From: Aradus depressus
Taxonomy: Eukaryota > Arthropoda > Insecta > Hemiptera > Aradidae
Direction of reading: 5' to 3'
DNA length: 64,000 bases
Assembly (NCBI GenBank): GCA_963662175.1
Contig: OY759219.1
Span: 45,562,675-45,626,674 of the forward strand
The stretch's first letter is position 1. The number at the start of each line of letters is the position of its first letter. The position numbers and the translations under genes are program-made. Positions 1-9,600 of this stretch are shown here, in pieces. The notes beneath the pieces are model-generated. The model was not told the DNA's origin and ran no database searches. It worked only from the letters and a program-made list of their open reading frames with translations.

Positions 1-390
1 ATAATTTATTTCATTTTTTTCTCAAGACGTTTCGACTTATATTGTTATTTTTTTCAATTCTAAAAAACATTTTTCATTTAATAATAACAACATTTAAATT
101 GATTAACAAATTATGTTTTAGATCAATATTACACGAAAAAGACTGATAAGGACTCAACAACAACACAGATCAATCCCCATTTATTATTTCATTCCTATAT
201 TATACAAGAAATATCGTCATTTTTATACATTATTTTAATAAAAACCTTGCATCTTTCTAACCAAACAATATTATAAATAGAACCTATAGCCGTTTTAACC
301 TACATCTAAATCTTTTTCATTTAAAATCGATATTAAAATTTTTTTAAATAATTTTGTTTTTATTATTTTTTAATTATGTATGTATCTTAT

Positions 391-762
391 TTAAGATATA
401 CGAGTAATGTGCTCCAATTTTTTCAGCATCTGTTCTAGAATTTCCTGTTCCTTCGAAATCATAATAGATTCTTTTATATTTCTTTTTATTTTGTTATTTT
501 CTTTATGTATAATTATGGTATTTTGAAAATTAAAATTATGTTTATAAATTTTACTATGTTCAGACAATGCCGTAAATTTTTTATCTTTTATGGTTTTACA
601 ATTTTGTTTATGTTGGTTAATTATTTTTATTAAATTTTGTCCGCTTTGACCTACATATCCTAACTCACATTCTTTACAATTTATTTTGTATATAACATTA
701 AGGTTTTCCTGTGTTTTAATTTTATCTTTCATATTTGTATATACTGTATTTACTTTATTCAT
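391..762 (-). pseudogene. GIY-YIG endonuclease domain of the left Penelope-like copy
   Basis: An open frame of 123 codons carries the endonuclease module that Penelope-like elements have after their reverse transcriptase. Visible features are the first strand VIYKINCKEC, a CxxC-like pair (C29, C32), the YVGQSGQNL segment that corresponds to the YIG half of the motif, and the downstream ALSEHSK helix (histidine near residue 69). In active elements this nuclease nicks target DNA for target-primed reverse transcription. The first Met is only an internal residue: the domain should be fused to the RT upstream, from which it is now separated by stops. The same domain recurs inverted at 1579-1953. 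It is a fragment and probably not expressed. Confidence 0.75.
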
Positions 763-1144
763 TGGTCTAATACCAAATTTAATTTCATTTCCTTTAATTT
801 ATTTGATAGTTCTAGTGATATTATTTGTTAAACCTTTTATATATGTCATAGAACTATGACTTATTTGTTTTGTATTATCTTGTATATTTTTATCTTCTTC
901 TTTATTTACTTTATCTATCTCTTTATTTTCTATTTTATTTTGATTTTGATTGTCAACAATATCTTTATTTATATTTATTGTTAGAAAAAAATTTGTTATT
1001 TACTAATTATTTTCCTTTCATTATATTGTCGGTCTTTGGTTATTGAGTTATTTTTTAAAATTTTGTTTTTTAAATTATTATTTTGTTTTGTTTCCATTAT
1101 ATCTTTATTTTGTGTATTTTTATTTTTTTTCTCCTTAATATTTT

Positions 1145-1485
1145 TGTACCATATATTTTTATTTATTTTTTTAGGAAAAAAGTTTTCAATTAGTTTATCA
1201 TATATTATATTTTTTTATTTCTGTGATATATTTTGAATCTGTTATTTTAATTGCTCTATTTACAAAATTATTTGCTGTATTTATTATCTGGTATTTTGGA
1301 TGATTGGAATAAAAGTTAATCATCACATTACTAGTATTTTGTTTTTTGTCCATTTTGTATTTATTTCTACTATTTTGTTTTAAATAATTATCATATCTAG
1401 AAATCTTATTTTATTATCAATTTCATATTCTATTTTAAATTTTATTTTATCAAGGTATTTATTTAGATTTTTTAAAATTATAATA
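1145..1485 (-). pseudogene. Remnant of Penelope-like RT C-terminus and linker
   Basis: On the minus strand, translation in three successive frames gives a segment ending FLDMIII, then KMDKKQNTSNVMINFYSNHP continuing to NNFVNRAIKITDSKY, then KLIENFFPKKINKNIWYK. These match the order found after the catalytic RT motifs in Penelope-like elements (LPFLD-type strand, YHSNHP-type thumb motif, and N-G/F-YP linker before the endonuclease). Frame changes near 1380 and near 1200 break the reading, so this is a pseudogene. It has no counterpart in the shorter right copy. Confidence 0.6.
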
Positions 1486-1578
1486 TTAATTAAAATTAAT
1501 TTAAAATTAAATTAAAGTAATATCACTAGAACTATCAAATAAATTAAAGGAAATGAAATTAAATTTGGTATTAGACCA

Positions 1579-1953
1579 ATAAATAAATTAAATACAGTAT
1601 ATACAAATATGAAAGATAAAATTAAAACACAGGAAAACCTTAATGTTATATACTTACAAAATAAATTGTAAAGAATATGAGTTAGGATATGTGGGTCAAA
1701 GCGAACAAAATTTAATAAAAATAATTAACCAACATAAACAAAATTGTAAAACCATAAAAGATAAAAAATTTACGGCATTGTCTGAACATAGTAAAAATTA
1801 TAAACATAATTTTAATTTTCAAATACCATAATTATACATAAAGAAAATAACAAAATAAAAAGAAATATAAAAGAATCTATTATGATTTCGAAGGAACAGG
1901 AAATTCTAGAACAGATGCTGAAAAAATTGGAGCACATTACTCGTATATCTTAA
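1579..1953 (+). pseudogene. GIY-YIG endonuclease domain of the right Penelope-like copy, frameshifted
   Basis: This copy of the endonuclease domain is broken twice relative to the copy at 391-762. A 4-nt insertion (TTAC) near 1652 shifts the frame after the NVIY segment, and loss of one A near 1822 shifts it again after NFNFQ. Between these points the frame reads YKINCKEYELGYVGQSEQNL and on to the SEHSK helix. The second cysteine of the CxxC-like pair has become tyrosine. The terminal segment (IMISKEQEILEQ to ITRIS) and the stop at 1951-1953 are preserved in the shifted frame. Non-functional. Confidence 0.7.
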
Positions 1954-2333
1954 ATGAGATACATAATTAAAAAATAATAAAAAAAAAATGTATTAAAAAA
2001 AATTTTAATATCGATTTTAAATGAAAAAGATTTAGGTGTAGGTTATAACAACGCTGTAGGTTCTATTTATATATTGTTAGGTTCTATTTATATATTGTTT
2101 GGTTAGAAAGATGCAAGGTTTTTATTAAAATAATGTGAAATAATGTATAAAAATGACGATATTCCTTGTATGATATAGGAATGAAATAATTAATGGGGAT
2201 TGATCTGTATTGTTGTTGAGTCCTTATCTGTCTTTTTTATGTAATATTGATCTAAAAAATTATTTGTTAATCAATTTAAATGTTGTTATTTTTAAATGAA
2301 AAATGTTTTTTAGAATTGAAAATGACAATATAA

Positions 2334-2344
2334 GTCGAAACGTC
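2334..2344 (+). ncRNA. Possible hammerhead-ribozyme remnant in the Penelope-like 3' region
   Basis: The string GTCGAAACGTC, conserved in both copies (inverted at 26-36), resembles the 3' half of the hammerhead core (a GAAAC box followed by the GTC cleavage triplet). Hammerhead motifs are known in the terminal regions of Penelope-like elements. Upstream at about 2213-2223 TTGTTGAGTCC could be a degraded CTGATGAGTCC box. The distance is long and pairing is imperfect, so I treat this as a remnant at best. Confidence 0.25.
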
Positions 2345-2677
2345 TTGAGAAAAAAATGAAATAAATTATATATTGAAATTATACCTGATTGCCTTTTACT
2401 AAATTGATAAATTATATTATATATTAATTTATACATATATCAATAGATTAGGAATATATTATTCTATATTCAATAATTTTCTCTATTCACTTATTTTAGG
2501 TTAGACTTAAACAATGACGTTAATGTATTTTACAATGTTTCTATTTTATCACATGTTCTGTAGTTATCTTCTACACTAGTTATTCATTGCCTAATTTATG
2601 ACCTTGTTTGTGCTGCCTTGTGTTTAGTTCAGCAGAAATCTTGGTTTAGTTCACTTGATAATGCTGTAAAAGTCAAA

Positions 2678-2691
2678 GTTGCCAGGGCAAC
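2678..2691 (+). promoter_or_regulatory. X-box-like palindrome (RFX-type site)
   Basis: GTTGCCAGGGCAAC fits the RFX-factor consensus GTNRCC-N(0-3)-RGYAAC at every position, as an almost symmetric palindrome. In animals such sites often lie shortly upstream of ciliary genes. Presence of the motif is seen; any regulatory role, and any link to the downstream exons, is inference. A chance match in this much sequence is possible. Confidence 0.3.
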
Positions 2692-2768
2692 GCCAACTGA
2701 ACACGAACATTATTCCTAAAAACAGCTCACTGACACCCCAAGCTCCTGTTTATGTTGCTTTCTGAAAG

Positions 2769-2795
2769 CCTAGAATATTCCATGCAATCCCATTG
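2769..2795 (+). CDS. Low-confidence candidate micro-exon (27 nt)
   Basis: A moderately pyrimidine-rich tract ending CTTTCTGAAAG precedes 27 nt that read PRIFHAIPL, followed by a good donor, TTG|GTAAGAA. Entry and exit are both phase 0, which is what the 36-nt exon at 3617 needs, so it would extend the same frame. The acceptor is weak (AAAG rather than CAG) and the exon is very short. An alternative is a first coding exon from ATG at 2752, but that would leave phase 2 and run into a stop in the exon at 27246. RNA evidence is required. Confidence 0.2.
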
Positions 2796-3029
2796 GTAAG
2801 AATTTGTCTTCTAGAACAAACCAGAACTTCTACAACTGATAATTTAATATAAAAAAATCTTTTCAGATTAATAAGTTAGAAATAAAACTATTTAGTATAT
2901 ACATATATATAGTTTACATATAATTTAGATATATATAATAGTTATAAAAATAGATAGTACCTAAACTATCTCTTTAGATTAAAATAAAAGTACAGTAATT
3001 AGAACTACTTTCCAATACAAAACTATAAC

Positions 3030-3229
3030 GGGAGCCATGGTGGCCGTGCGGGCTAGACCGTCGTGCTTTGGTTGCATGGTCTCCCATGGTTTGCGGGTTC
3101 GAATCCCGTCCGGGAGTGAGTTTTATTTCGTAGATAGAACTTCCTCCCGGGGTCATGGATATCGTAAATAACTAGATAACACATTGACATGGCTGATATG
3201 CTTCGTACATAAGGCCAAAAAAAAATATA
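3030..3229 (+). mobile_element. tRNA-derived SINE with flanking target duplication
   Basis: The head resembles a Leu/Ser-type tRNA: an A-box-like TGGCCGTGCGG at 3041-3051 and a perfect B box GGTTCGAATCC at 3096-3106, the internal RNA polymerase III promoter. It is followed by ~100 bp of non-tRNA body and an A-run at 3217-3225 leading into a TA tail. Probable target duplications are AAAACTATAAC at 3019-3029 and AAAACTGATAAC at 3237-3248 (one inserted base). It cannot fold as a full tRNA because there is no matching acceptor stem, so it is a SINE and not a tRNA gene. SINEs move using LINE enzymes; I do not recognise the exact family. Confidence 0.75.
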
Positions 3230-3248
3230 TATATCGAAAACTGATAAC

Positions 3249-3616
3249 TCTAATGAAAACAAACCCATTTGAATCAATTTAATAGAAAACTCGATTATGA
3301 CAAATCAAAGTCATACATCCTAAATGAATGAAATGAAAATAAATTTTCTTCTGGGACCCCTAAGAATAAATACATTCAGAGTCAAAAATAAAAGGAAACA
3401 ATGGAATAAAATTTCATTATGAAGTACAAAGAAATAAATACCAAAATAAATAAATTAGTGCTACAGTGAAGAAAAACGTTGAAATTCATAAATTTGTTAC
3501 GTCACTAATTTATGTGCAGTGTGCTTATTATGCACAAGGTTTTGTTGTAGGAAATGATTCCAAAGCTTACATAAGATATTGAAAATATGAATTAATATAA
3601 TTTCTTTTTACTTCAG
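3249..3616. other. Unique AT-rich intronic-looking stretch
   Basis: No open frame or repeat is visible. The end (3600-3616) is a pyrimidine-rich tract ending ACTTCAG, which forms the acceptor of the exon that follows. Confidence 0.5.
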
Positions 3617-3652
3617 GCTTTCATCCAATGCTATTTGGAAAGACTTGGCTTC
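3617..3652 (+). CDS. Host gene, internal exon A (36 nt), product unidentified
   Basis: The exon lies between a strong acceptor (TTTCTTTTTACTTCAG) and a consensus donor (GTAAGTATT). In phase 0 it reads AFIQCYLERLGF, twelve residues. Exit in phase 0 matches the only open frame of the next exon, 23.6 kb downstream at 27246. Two other frames are open across so short an exon, so the frame is chosen by continuity with the next two exons. The protein is not recognised. The 72-bp satellite starts only 40 nt after the donor. This is the shortest and least secure of the three exons, but both splice sites are excellent. Confidence 0.6.
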
Positions 3653-3692
3653 GTAAGTATTCATCTGTACAACCTAATCTATATATAAACAC

Positions 3693-6600
3693 TGATTCAG
3701 TAGGTAGTATACACTGGGTGACTGGTTTTAAATGTTGTGGTCTGAAATTCAGAGAATGTATTCTTGATTCAGTAGGTAGTATATACAGGGTGACTGGTTT
3801 TAAATGTTGTAGTCTGAAGTTCAGAGAATGTGTTCTTGATTCAGTAGGTAGTATATACAAGATGACTGGTTTTAAATGTTGTGGTCTGAAATTCAGAGAA
3901 TGTGTTCTTGATTCAGTAGGTAGTATATACAGGGTGACTAGTTTTAAATGTTGTAGTCTGAAGTTCAGAGAATGTGTTCCTGATTCAGTAGGTAGTATAT
4001 AGAGGGTTACTGGTTTTAAATGTTGTTGTCTGAAATTCAGAGAATGTGTTCTTGATTCAGTAGGTAGTATATACAGGGTGACTGGTTTTAAATGTTGTAG
4101 TCTGAAGTTCAGAGAATGTGTTCCTGATTCAGTAGGTAGTATATACAGGGTTACTGGTTTTAAATGTTGTTGTCTGAAATTCAGAGAATGTGTTCTTGAT
4201 TCAGTAGGTAGTATATACAGGGTGACTGGTTTTAAATGTTGTGGTCTGAAATTCAGAGAATGTGTTCTTGATTCAGTAGGTAGTATATACAGGGTTACTG
4301 GTTTTAAATGTTGTGGTCTCAAATTCAGAGAATGTGTTCTTGATTCAGTAGGTAGTATATACAGGGTGACTGGTTTTAAATGTTGTGGTCTGAAATTCAG
4401 AAAATGTGTTCTTGATTCAGTAGGTAGTATATACAGGGTGACTGGTTTTAAATGTTGTGGTCTGAAATTCAGAGAATGTGTTCTTGATTCAGTAGGTAGT
4501 ATATACAGGGTGACTAGTTTTAAATGTTGTGGTCTGAAATTCAGAGAATATGTTCTTGATTCAATGGGTAGTATATACAGGGTGACTGATTTTAAATGTT
4601 GTGGTCTGAAATTCAGAGAATATGTTCTTGATTCAATGGGTAGTATACACTGGGTGACTGGTTTTAAATGTTGTGGTCTGAAATTCAGAGAATGTATTCT
4701 TGATTCAGTAGGTAGTATATACAGGGTGACTGGTTTTAAATGTTGTAGTCTGAAGTTCAGAGAATGTGTTCTTGATTCAGTAGGTAGTATATACAAGATG
4801 ACTGGTTTTAAATGTTGTGGTCTGAAATTCAGAGAATGTGTTCTTGATTCAGTAGGTAGTATATACAAGGTGACTAGTTTTAAATGTTGTAGTCTGAAGT
4901 TCAGAGAATGTGTTCCTGATTCAGTAGGTAGTATATACAGGGTTACTGGTTTTAAATGTTGTTGTCTGAAATTCAGAGAATGTGTTCTTGATTCAGTAGG
5001 TAGTATATACAGGGTGACTGGTTTTGAATGTTGTAGTCTGAAGTTCAGAGAATGTGTTCCTGATTCAGTAGGTAGTATATACAGGGTTACTGGTTTTAAA
5101 TGTTGTTGTCTGAAATTCAGAGAATGTGTTCTTGATTCAGTAGGTAGTATATACAGGGTTACTGGTTTTAAATGTTGTGGTCTGAAATTCAGAGAATGTG
5201 TTCTTGATTCAGTAGGTAGTATATACAGGGTGACTGGTTTTAAATGTTGTAGTCTGAAGTTCAGAGAATGTGTTCCTGATTCAGTAGGTAGTATATACAG
5301 GGTTACTGGTTTTAAATGTTGTTGTCTGAAATTCAGAGAATGTGTTCTTGATTCAGTAGGTAGTATATACAGGGTGACTGGTTTTAAATGTTGTGGTCTG
5401 AAATTCAGAGAATGTGTTCTTGATTCAGTAGGTAGTATATACAGGGTTACTGGTTTTAAATGTTGTGGTCTCAAATTCAGAGAATGTGTTCTTGATTCAG
5501 TAGGTAGTATATACAGGGTGACTGGTTTTAAATGTTGTGGTCTGAAATTCAGAAAATGTGTTCTTGATTCAGTAGGTAGTATATACAGGGTGACTGGTTT
5601 TAAATGTTGTGGTCTGAAATTCAGAGAATGTGTTCTTGATTCAGTAGGTAGTATATACAGGGTGACTAGTTTTAAATGTTGTGGTCTGAAATTCAGAGAA
5701 TATGTTCTTGATTCAATGGGTAGTATATACAGGGTGACTGATTTTAAATGTTGTGGTCTGAAATTCAGAGAATATGTTCTTGATTCAATGGGTAGTATAC
5801 ACTGGGTGACTGGTTTTAAATGTTGTGGTCTGAAATTCAGAGAATGTATTCTTGATTCAGTAGGTAGTATATACAGGGTGACTGGTTTTAAATGTTGTAG
5901 TCTGAAGTTCAGAGAATGTGTTCTTGATTCAGTAGGTAGTATATACAAGATGACTGGTTTTAAATGTTGTGGTCTGAAATTCAGAGAATGTGTTCTTGAT
6001 TCAGTAGGTAGTATATACAGGGTGACTAGTTTTAAATGTTGTAGTCTGAAGTTCAGAGAATGTGTTCCTGATTCAGTAGGTAGTATATACAGGGTTACTG
6101 GTTTTAAATGTTGTTGTCTGAAATTCAGAGAATGTGTTCTTGATTCAGTAGGTAGTATATACAGGGTGACTGGTTTTGAATGTTGTAGTCTGAAGTTCAG
6201 AGAATGTGTTCCTGATTCAGTAGGTAGTATATACAGGGTAACTGGTTTTAAATGTTGTTGTCTGAAATTCAGAGAATGTGTTCTTGATCCAGTAGGTAGT
6301 ATATACAGGGTGACTGGTTTTAAATGTTGTGGTCTGAAATTCAGAGAATGTGTTCTTGATTCAGTAGGTAGTATATACAGGGTTACTGGTTTTAAATGTT
6401 GTGGTCTGAAATTCAGAGAATGTGTTCTTGATTCAGTAGGTAGTATATACAGGGTGACTGGTTTTAAATGTTGTGGTCTGAAATTCAGAGAATGTGTTCT
6501 TGATTCAGTAGGTAGTATATACAGGGTGACTGGTTTTAAATGTTGTGGTCTGAAATTCAGAGAATGTGTTCTTGATTCAGTAGGTAGTATATACAGGGTT

Positions 6601-9600
6601 ACTGGTTTTAAATGTTGTGGTCTCAAATTCAGAGAATGTGTTCTTGATTCAGTAGGTAGTATATACAGGGTGACTGGTTTTAAATGTTGTGGTCTGAAAT
6701 TCAGAAAATGTGTTCTTGATTCAGTAGGTAGTATATACAGGGTGACTGGTTTTAAATGTTGTGGTCTGAAATTCAGAGAATGTGTTCTTGATTCAGTAGG
6801 TAGTATATACAGGGTGACTAGTTTTAAATGTTGTGGTCTGAAATTCAGAGAATATGTTCTTGATTCAATAGGTAGTATATACAGGGTGACTGATTTTAAA
6901 TGTTGTGGTCTGAAATTCAGAGAATGGGTTCTTGATTCAGTAGGTAGTATATACAGGGTGACTAGTTTTAAATGTTGTAGTCTGAAGTTCAGAGAATGTG
7001 TTCTTGATTCAGTAGGTAGTATATACAGGGTGACTGGTTTTAAATGTTGTGGTCTGAAATTCAGAGAATGGGTTCTTGATTCAGTAGGTAGTATATACAG
7101 GTTGACTAGTTTTAAATGTTGTGGTCTGAAATTCAGAGAATGTGTTCTTGATTCAGTAGGTAGTATATACAGGGTGACTGGTTTTAAATGTTGTGGTCTG
7201 AAATTCAGAAAATGTGTTCTTGATTCAGTAGGTAGTTAATACAGGGTGACTAATTTTAAATGTTGTAGTCTGAAGTTCAGAGAATGTGTTCTTGATTCAG
7301 TAGGTAGTATATACAGGGTGACTGGTTTTAAATGTTGTGGTCTGAAATTCAGAGAATGTGTTCTTGATTCAGTAGGTAGTATATACAGGGTGACTGGTTT
7401 TAAATATTGTAGTCTGGAGTTCAGAGAATGTGTTCTTGATTCAGTAGGTAGTATATACAGGGTGACTGGTTTTAAATGTTGTGGTCTGAAATTCAGAGAA
7501 TGTGTTCTTGATTCAATAGGTAGTATTTACAAGATGACTGGTTTTAAATGTTGTGGTCTGAAATTCAGAGAATGTGTTCTTGATTCAGTAGGTAGTATAT
7601 ACAGGGTGACTGGTTTTAAATGTTGTGGTCTGAAATTCAGAGAATGTGTTCTTGATTCAGTAGGTAGTATATACAGGGTTACTGGTTTTAAATGTTGTGG
7701 TCTCAAATTCAGAGAATGTGTTCTTGATTCAGTAGGTAGTATATACAGGGTGACTGGTTTTAAATGTTGTGGTCTGAAATTCAGAAAATGTGTTCTTGAT
7801 TCAGTAGGTAGTATATACAGGGTGCCTGGTTTTAAATGTTGTGGTCTGAAATTCAGAGAATGTGTTCTTGATTCAGTAGGTAGTATATACAGGGTGACTA
7901 GTTTTAAATGTTGTGGTCTGAAATTCAGAGAATATGTTCTTGATTCAATGGGTAGTATATACAGGGTGACTGATTTTAAATGTTGTGGTCTGAAATTCAG
8001 AGAATGGGTTCTTGATTCAGTAGGTAGTATATACAGGTTGACTAGTTTTAAATGTTGTGGTCTGAAATTCAGAGAATGTGTTCTTGATTCAGTAGGTAGT
8101 ATATACAGGGTGACTGGTTTTAAATGTTGTGGTCTGAAATTCAGAAAATGTGTTCTTGATTCAGTAGGTAGTATATACAGGATGACTGGTTCTAAATATT
8201 GTGGTCTGAAATTCAGAGAATGTGTTCTTGATTCAGTAGGTAGTATATACAGGGTGACTAGTTTTAAATGTTGTGGTCTGAAATTCAGAGAATATGTTCT
8301 TGATTCAATAGGTAGTATATACAGGGTGACTGATTTTAAATGTTGTGGTCTGAAATTCAGAGAATGGGTTCTTGATTCAGTAGGTAGTATATACAGGGTG
8401 ACTAGTTTTAAATGTTGTAGTCTGAAGTTCAGAGAATGTGTTCTTGATTCAGTAGGTAGTATATACAGGGTGACTGGTTTTAAATGTTGTGGTCTCAAAT
8501 TCAGAGAATGTGTTCTTGATTCAGTAGGTAGTATATACAGGGTGACTGGTTTTAAATGTTGTGGTCTGAAATTCAGAGAATGTGTTCTTGATTCAGTAGG
8601 TAGTATATACAGGGTGACGGGTTTTAAATGTTGTGGTCTGAAATTCAGAGAATGTGTTCTTGATTCAGTAGGTAGTTAATACAGGGTGACTAATTTTAAA
8701 TGTTGTAGTCTGAAGTTCAGAGAATGTGTTCTTGATTCAGTAGGTAGTATATACAGGGTGACTGGTTTTAAATGTTGTGGTCTGAAATTCAGAGAATGTG
8801 TTCTTGATTCAGTAGGTAGTATATACAGGGTGACTAGTTTTAAATGTTGTGGTCTGAAATTCAGAGAATATGTTCTTGATTCAATAGGTAGTATATACAG
8901 GGTGACTGATTTTAAATGTTGTGGTCTGAAATTCAGAGAATGGGTTCTTGATTCAGTAGGTAGTATATACAGGGTGACTAGTTTTAAATGTTGTGGTCTC
9001 AAATTCAGAGAATGTGTTCTTGATTCAGTAGGTAGTATATACAGGGTGACTGGTTTTAAATGTTGTGGTCTGAAATTCAGAAAATGTGTTCTTGATTCAG
9101 TAGGTAGTATATACAGGATGACTGGTTCTAAATATTGTGGTCTGAAATTCAGAGAATGTGTTCTTGATTCAGTAGGTAGTATATACAGGGTGACTAGTTT
9201 TAAATGTTGTAGTCTGAAGTTCAGAGAATGTGTTCTTGATTCAGTAGGTAGTATATACAGAGTGACTGGTTTTAAATGTTGTGGTCTCAAATTCAGAGAA
9301 TGTGTTCTTGATTCAGTAGGTAGTATATACAGGGTGACGGGTTTTAAATGTTGTGGTCTGAAATTCAGAGAATGTGTTCTTGATTCAGTAGGTAGTTAAT
9401 ACAGGGTGACTAATTTTAAATGTTGTAGTCTGAAGTTCAGAGAATGTGTTCTTGATTCAGTAGGTAGTATATACAGGGTGACTGGTTTTAAATGTTGTGG
9501 TCTGAAATTCAGAGAATGTGTTCTTGATTCAGTAGGTAGTATATACAGGGTGACTGGTTTTAAATGTTGTAGTCCGATGTTCAGAGAATGTGTTCTTGAT

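Larger units (their letters stand above)
1..1495 (-). mobile_element. Penelope-like retroelement, left copy (3' part, decayed)
   Basis: The minus strand from about 1495 down to position 1 reads as the 3' part of a Penelope-like element. In order it shows the end of the reverse transcriptase (an FLDMII-type motif near 1385-1400), the post-RT motif NFYSNHPKYQI near 1290-1320, a linker with KLIENFFPKKI near 1160-1190, then the GIY-YIG endonuclease at 391-762 and an AT-rich 3' region. The blocks lie in different frames, so at least two frameshifts separate them. The catalytic part of the RT is missing, so this is a 5'-truncated, dead copy. It probably continues left of the window. Family assignment rests on recognised motif order, not on a search. 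Confidence 0.8.
1..2370. repeat. Large imperfect inverted repeat (arms 1-823 and 1518-2370)
   Basis: The sequence at 1-823 recurs as its reverse complement at about 1518-2370, with a ~690-bp spacer that belongs only to the longer left element. The left arm may extend beyond the window. RNA read across both arms could fold into a very long hairpin. Confidence 0.85.
1518..2370 (+). mobile_element. Penelope-like retroelement, right copy (inverted, more truncated)
   Basis: This stretch is the near-exact reverse complement of 1-823, so it is a second copy of the same element's 3' end in the opposite orientation. The copies face away from each other, with 3' ends outermost and truncated 5' ends in the middle. 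Differences from the left copy include an ATG changed to ATA at the domain start, a 4-nt insertion near 1652, a 1-nt deletion near 1822, and a duplicated ~20-nt segment around 2058-2100. Complex tandem and inverted arrangements are known for Penelope-like elements, so the pair may have been made in one insertion event. Confidence 0.8.
2371..3029. other. Unique AT-rich non-coding stretch
   Basis: There is no supported gene here. The sequence is AT-rich with TA-rich low-complexity runs near 2400-2450 and 2890-2950. A more balanced island at about 2570-2830 holds an X-box-like palindrome, heat-shock-element-like pairs and a possible micro-exon, listed separately. If the three exons downstream are internal exons, this region is an upstream intron or the 5' flank. 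Confidence 0.5.

Noticed and set aside
1036..1236. 66-codon plus-strand frame rich in Phe and Ile
   Set aside because: It is the low-complexity antisense of the Penelope-like RT-endonuclease linker.
2752..2795. First coding exon starting at ATG 2752
   Set aside because: It leaves phase 2, and following exon A in that phase leads to a stop within exon B.
3030..3120. Functional tRNA gene
   Set aside because: A and B boxes are present but there is no paired acceptor stem, and the sequence continues into a SINE body with an A tail and target duplication.
3621..6626. Minus-strand open frame of 1001 codons
   Set aside because: It is the same satellite read on the other strand; 24-residue repeats with no support beyond periodicity.
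4078..7239. Open frame of 1053 codons on the plus strand, with similar ones at 11732-14437 and 15115-17676, as a repetitive protein gene
   Set aside because: The frame follows from the 72-bp period. The opposite strand is equally open, stops appear whenever the marker variants occur, and there is no start context, domain or codon bias.
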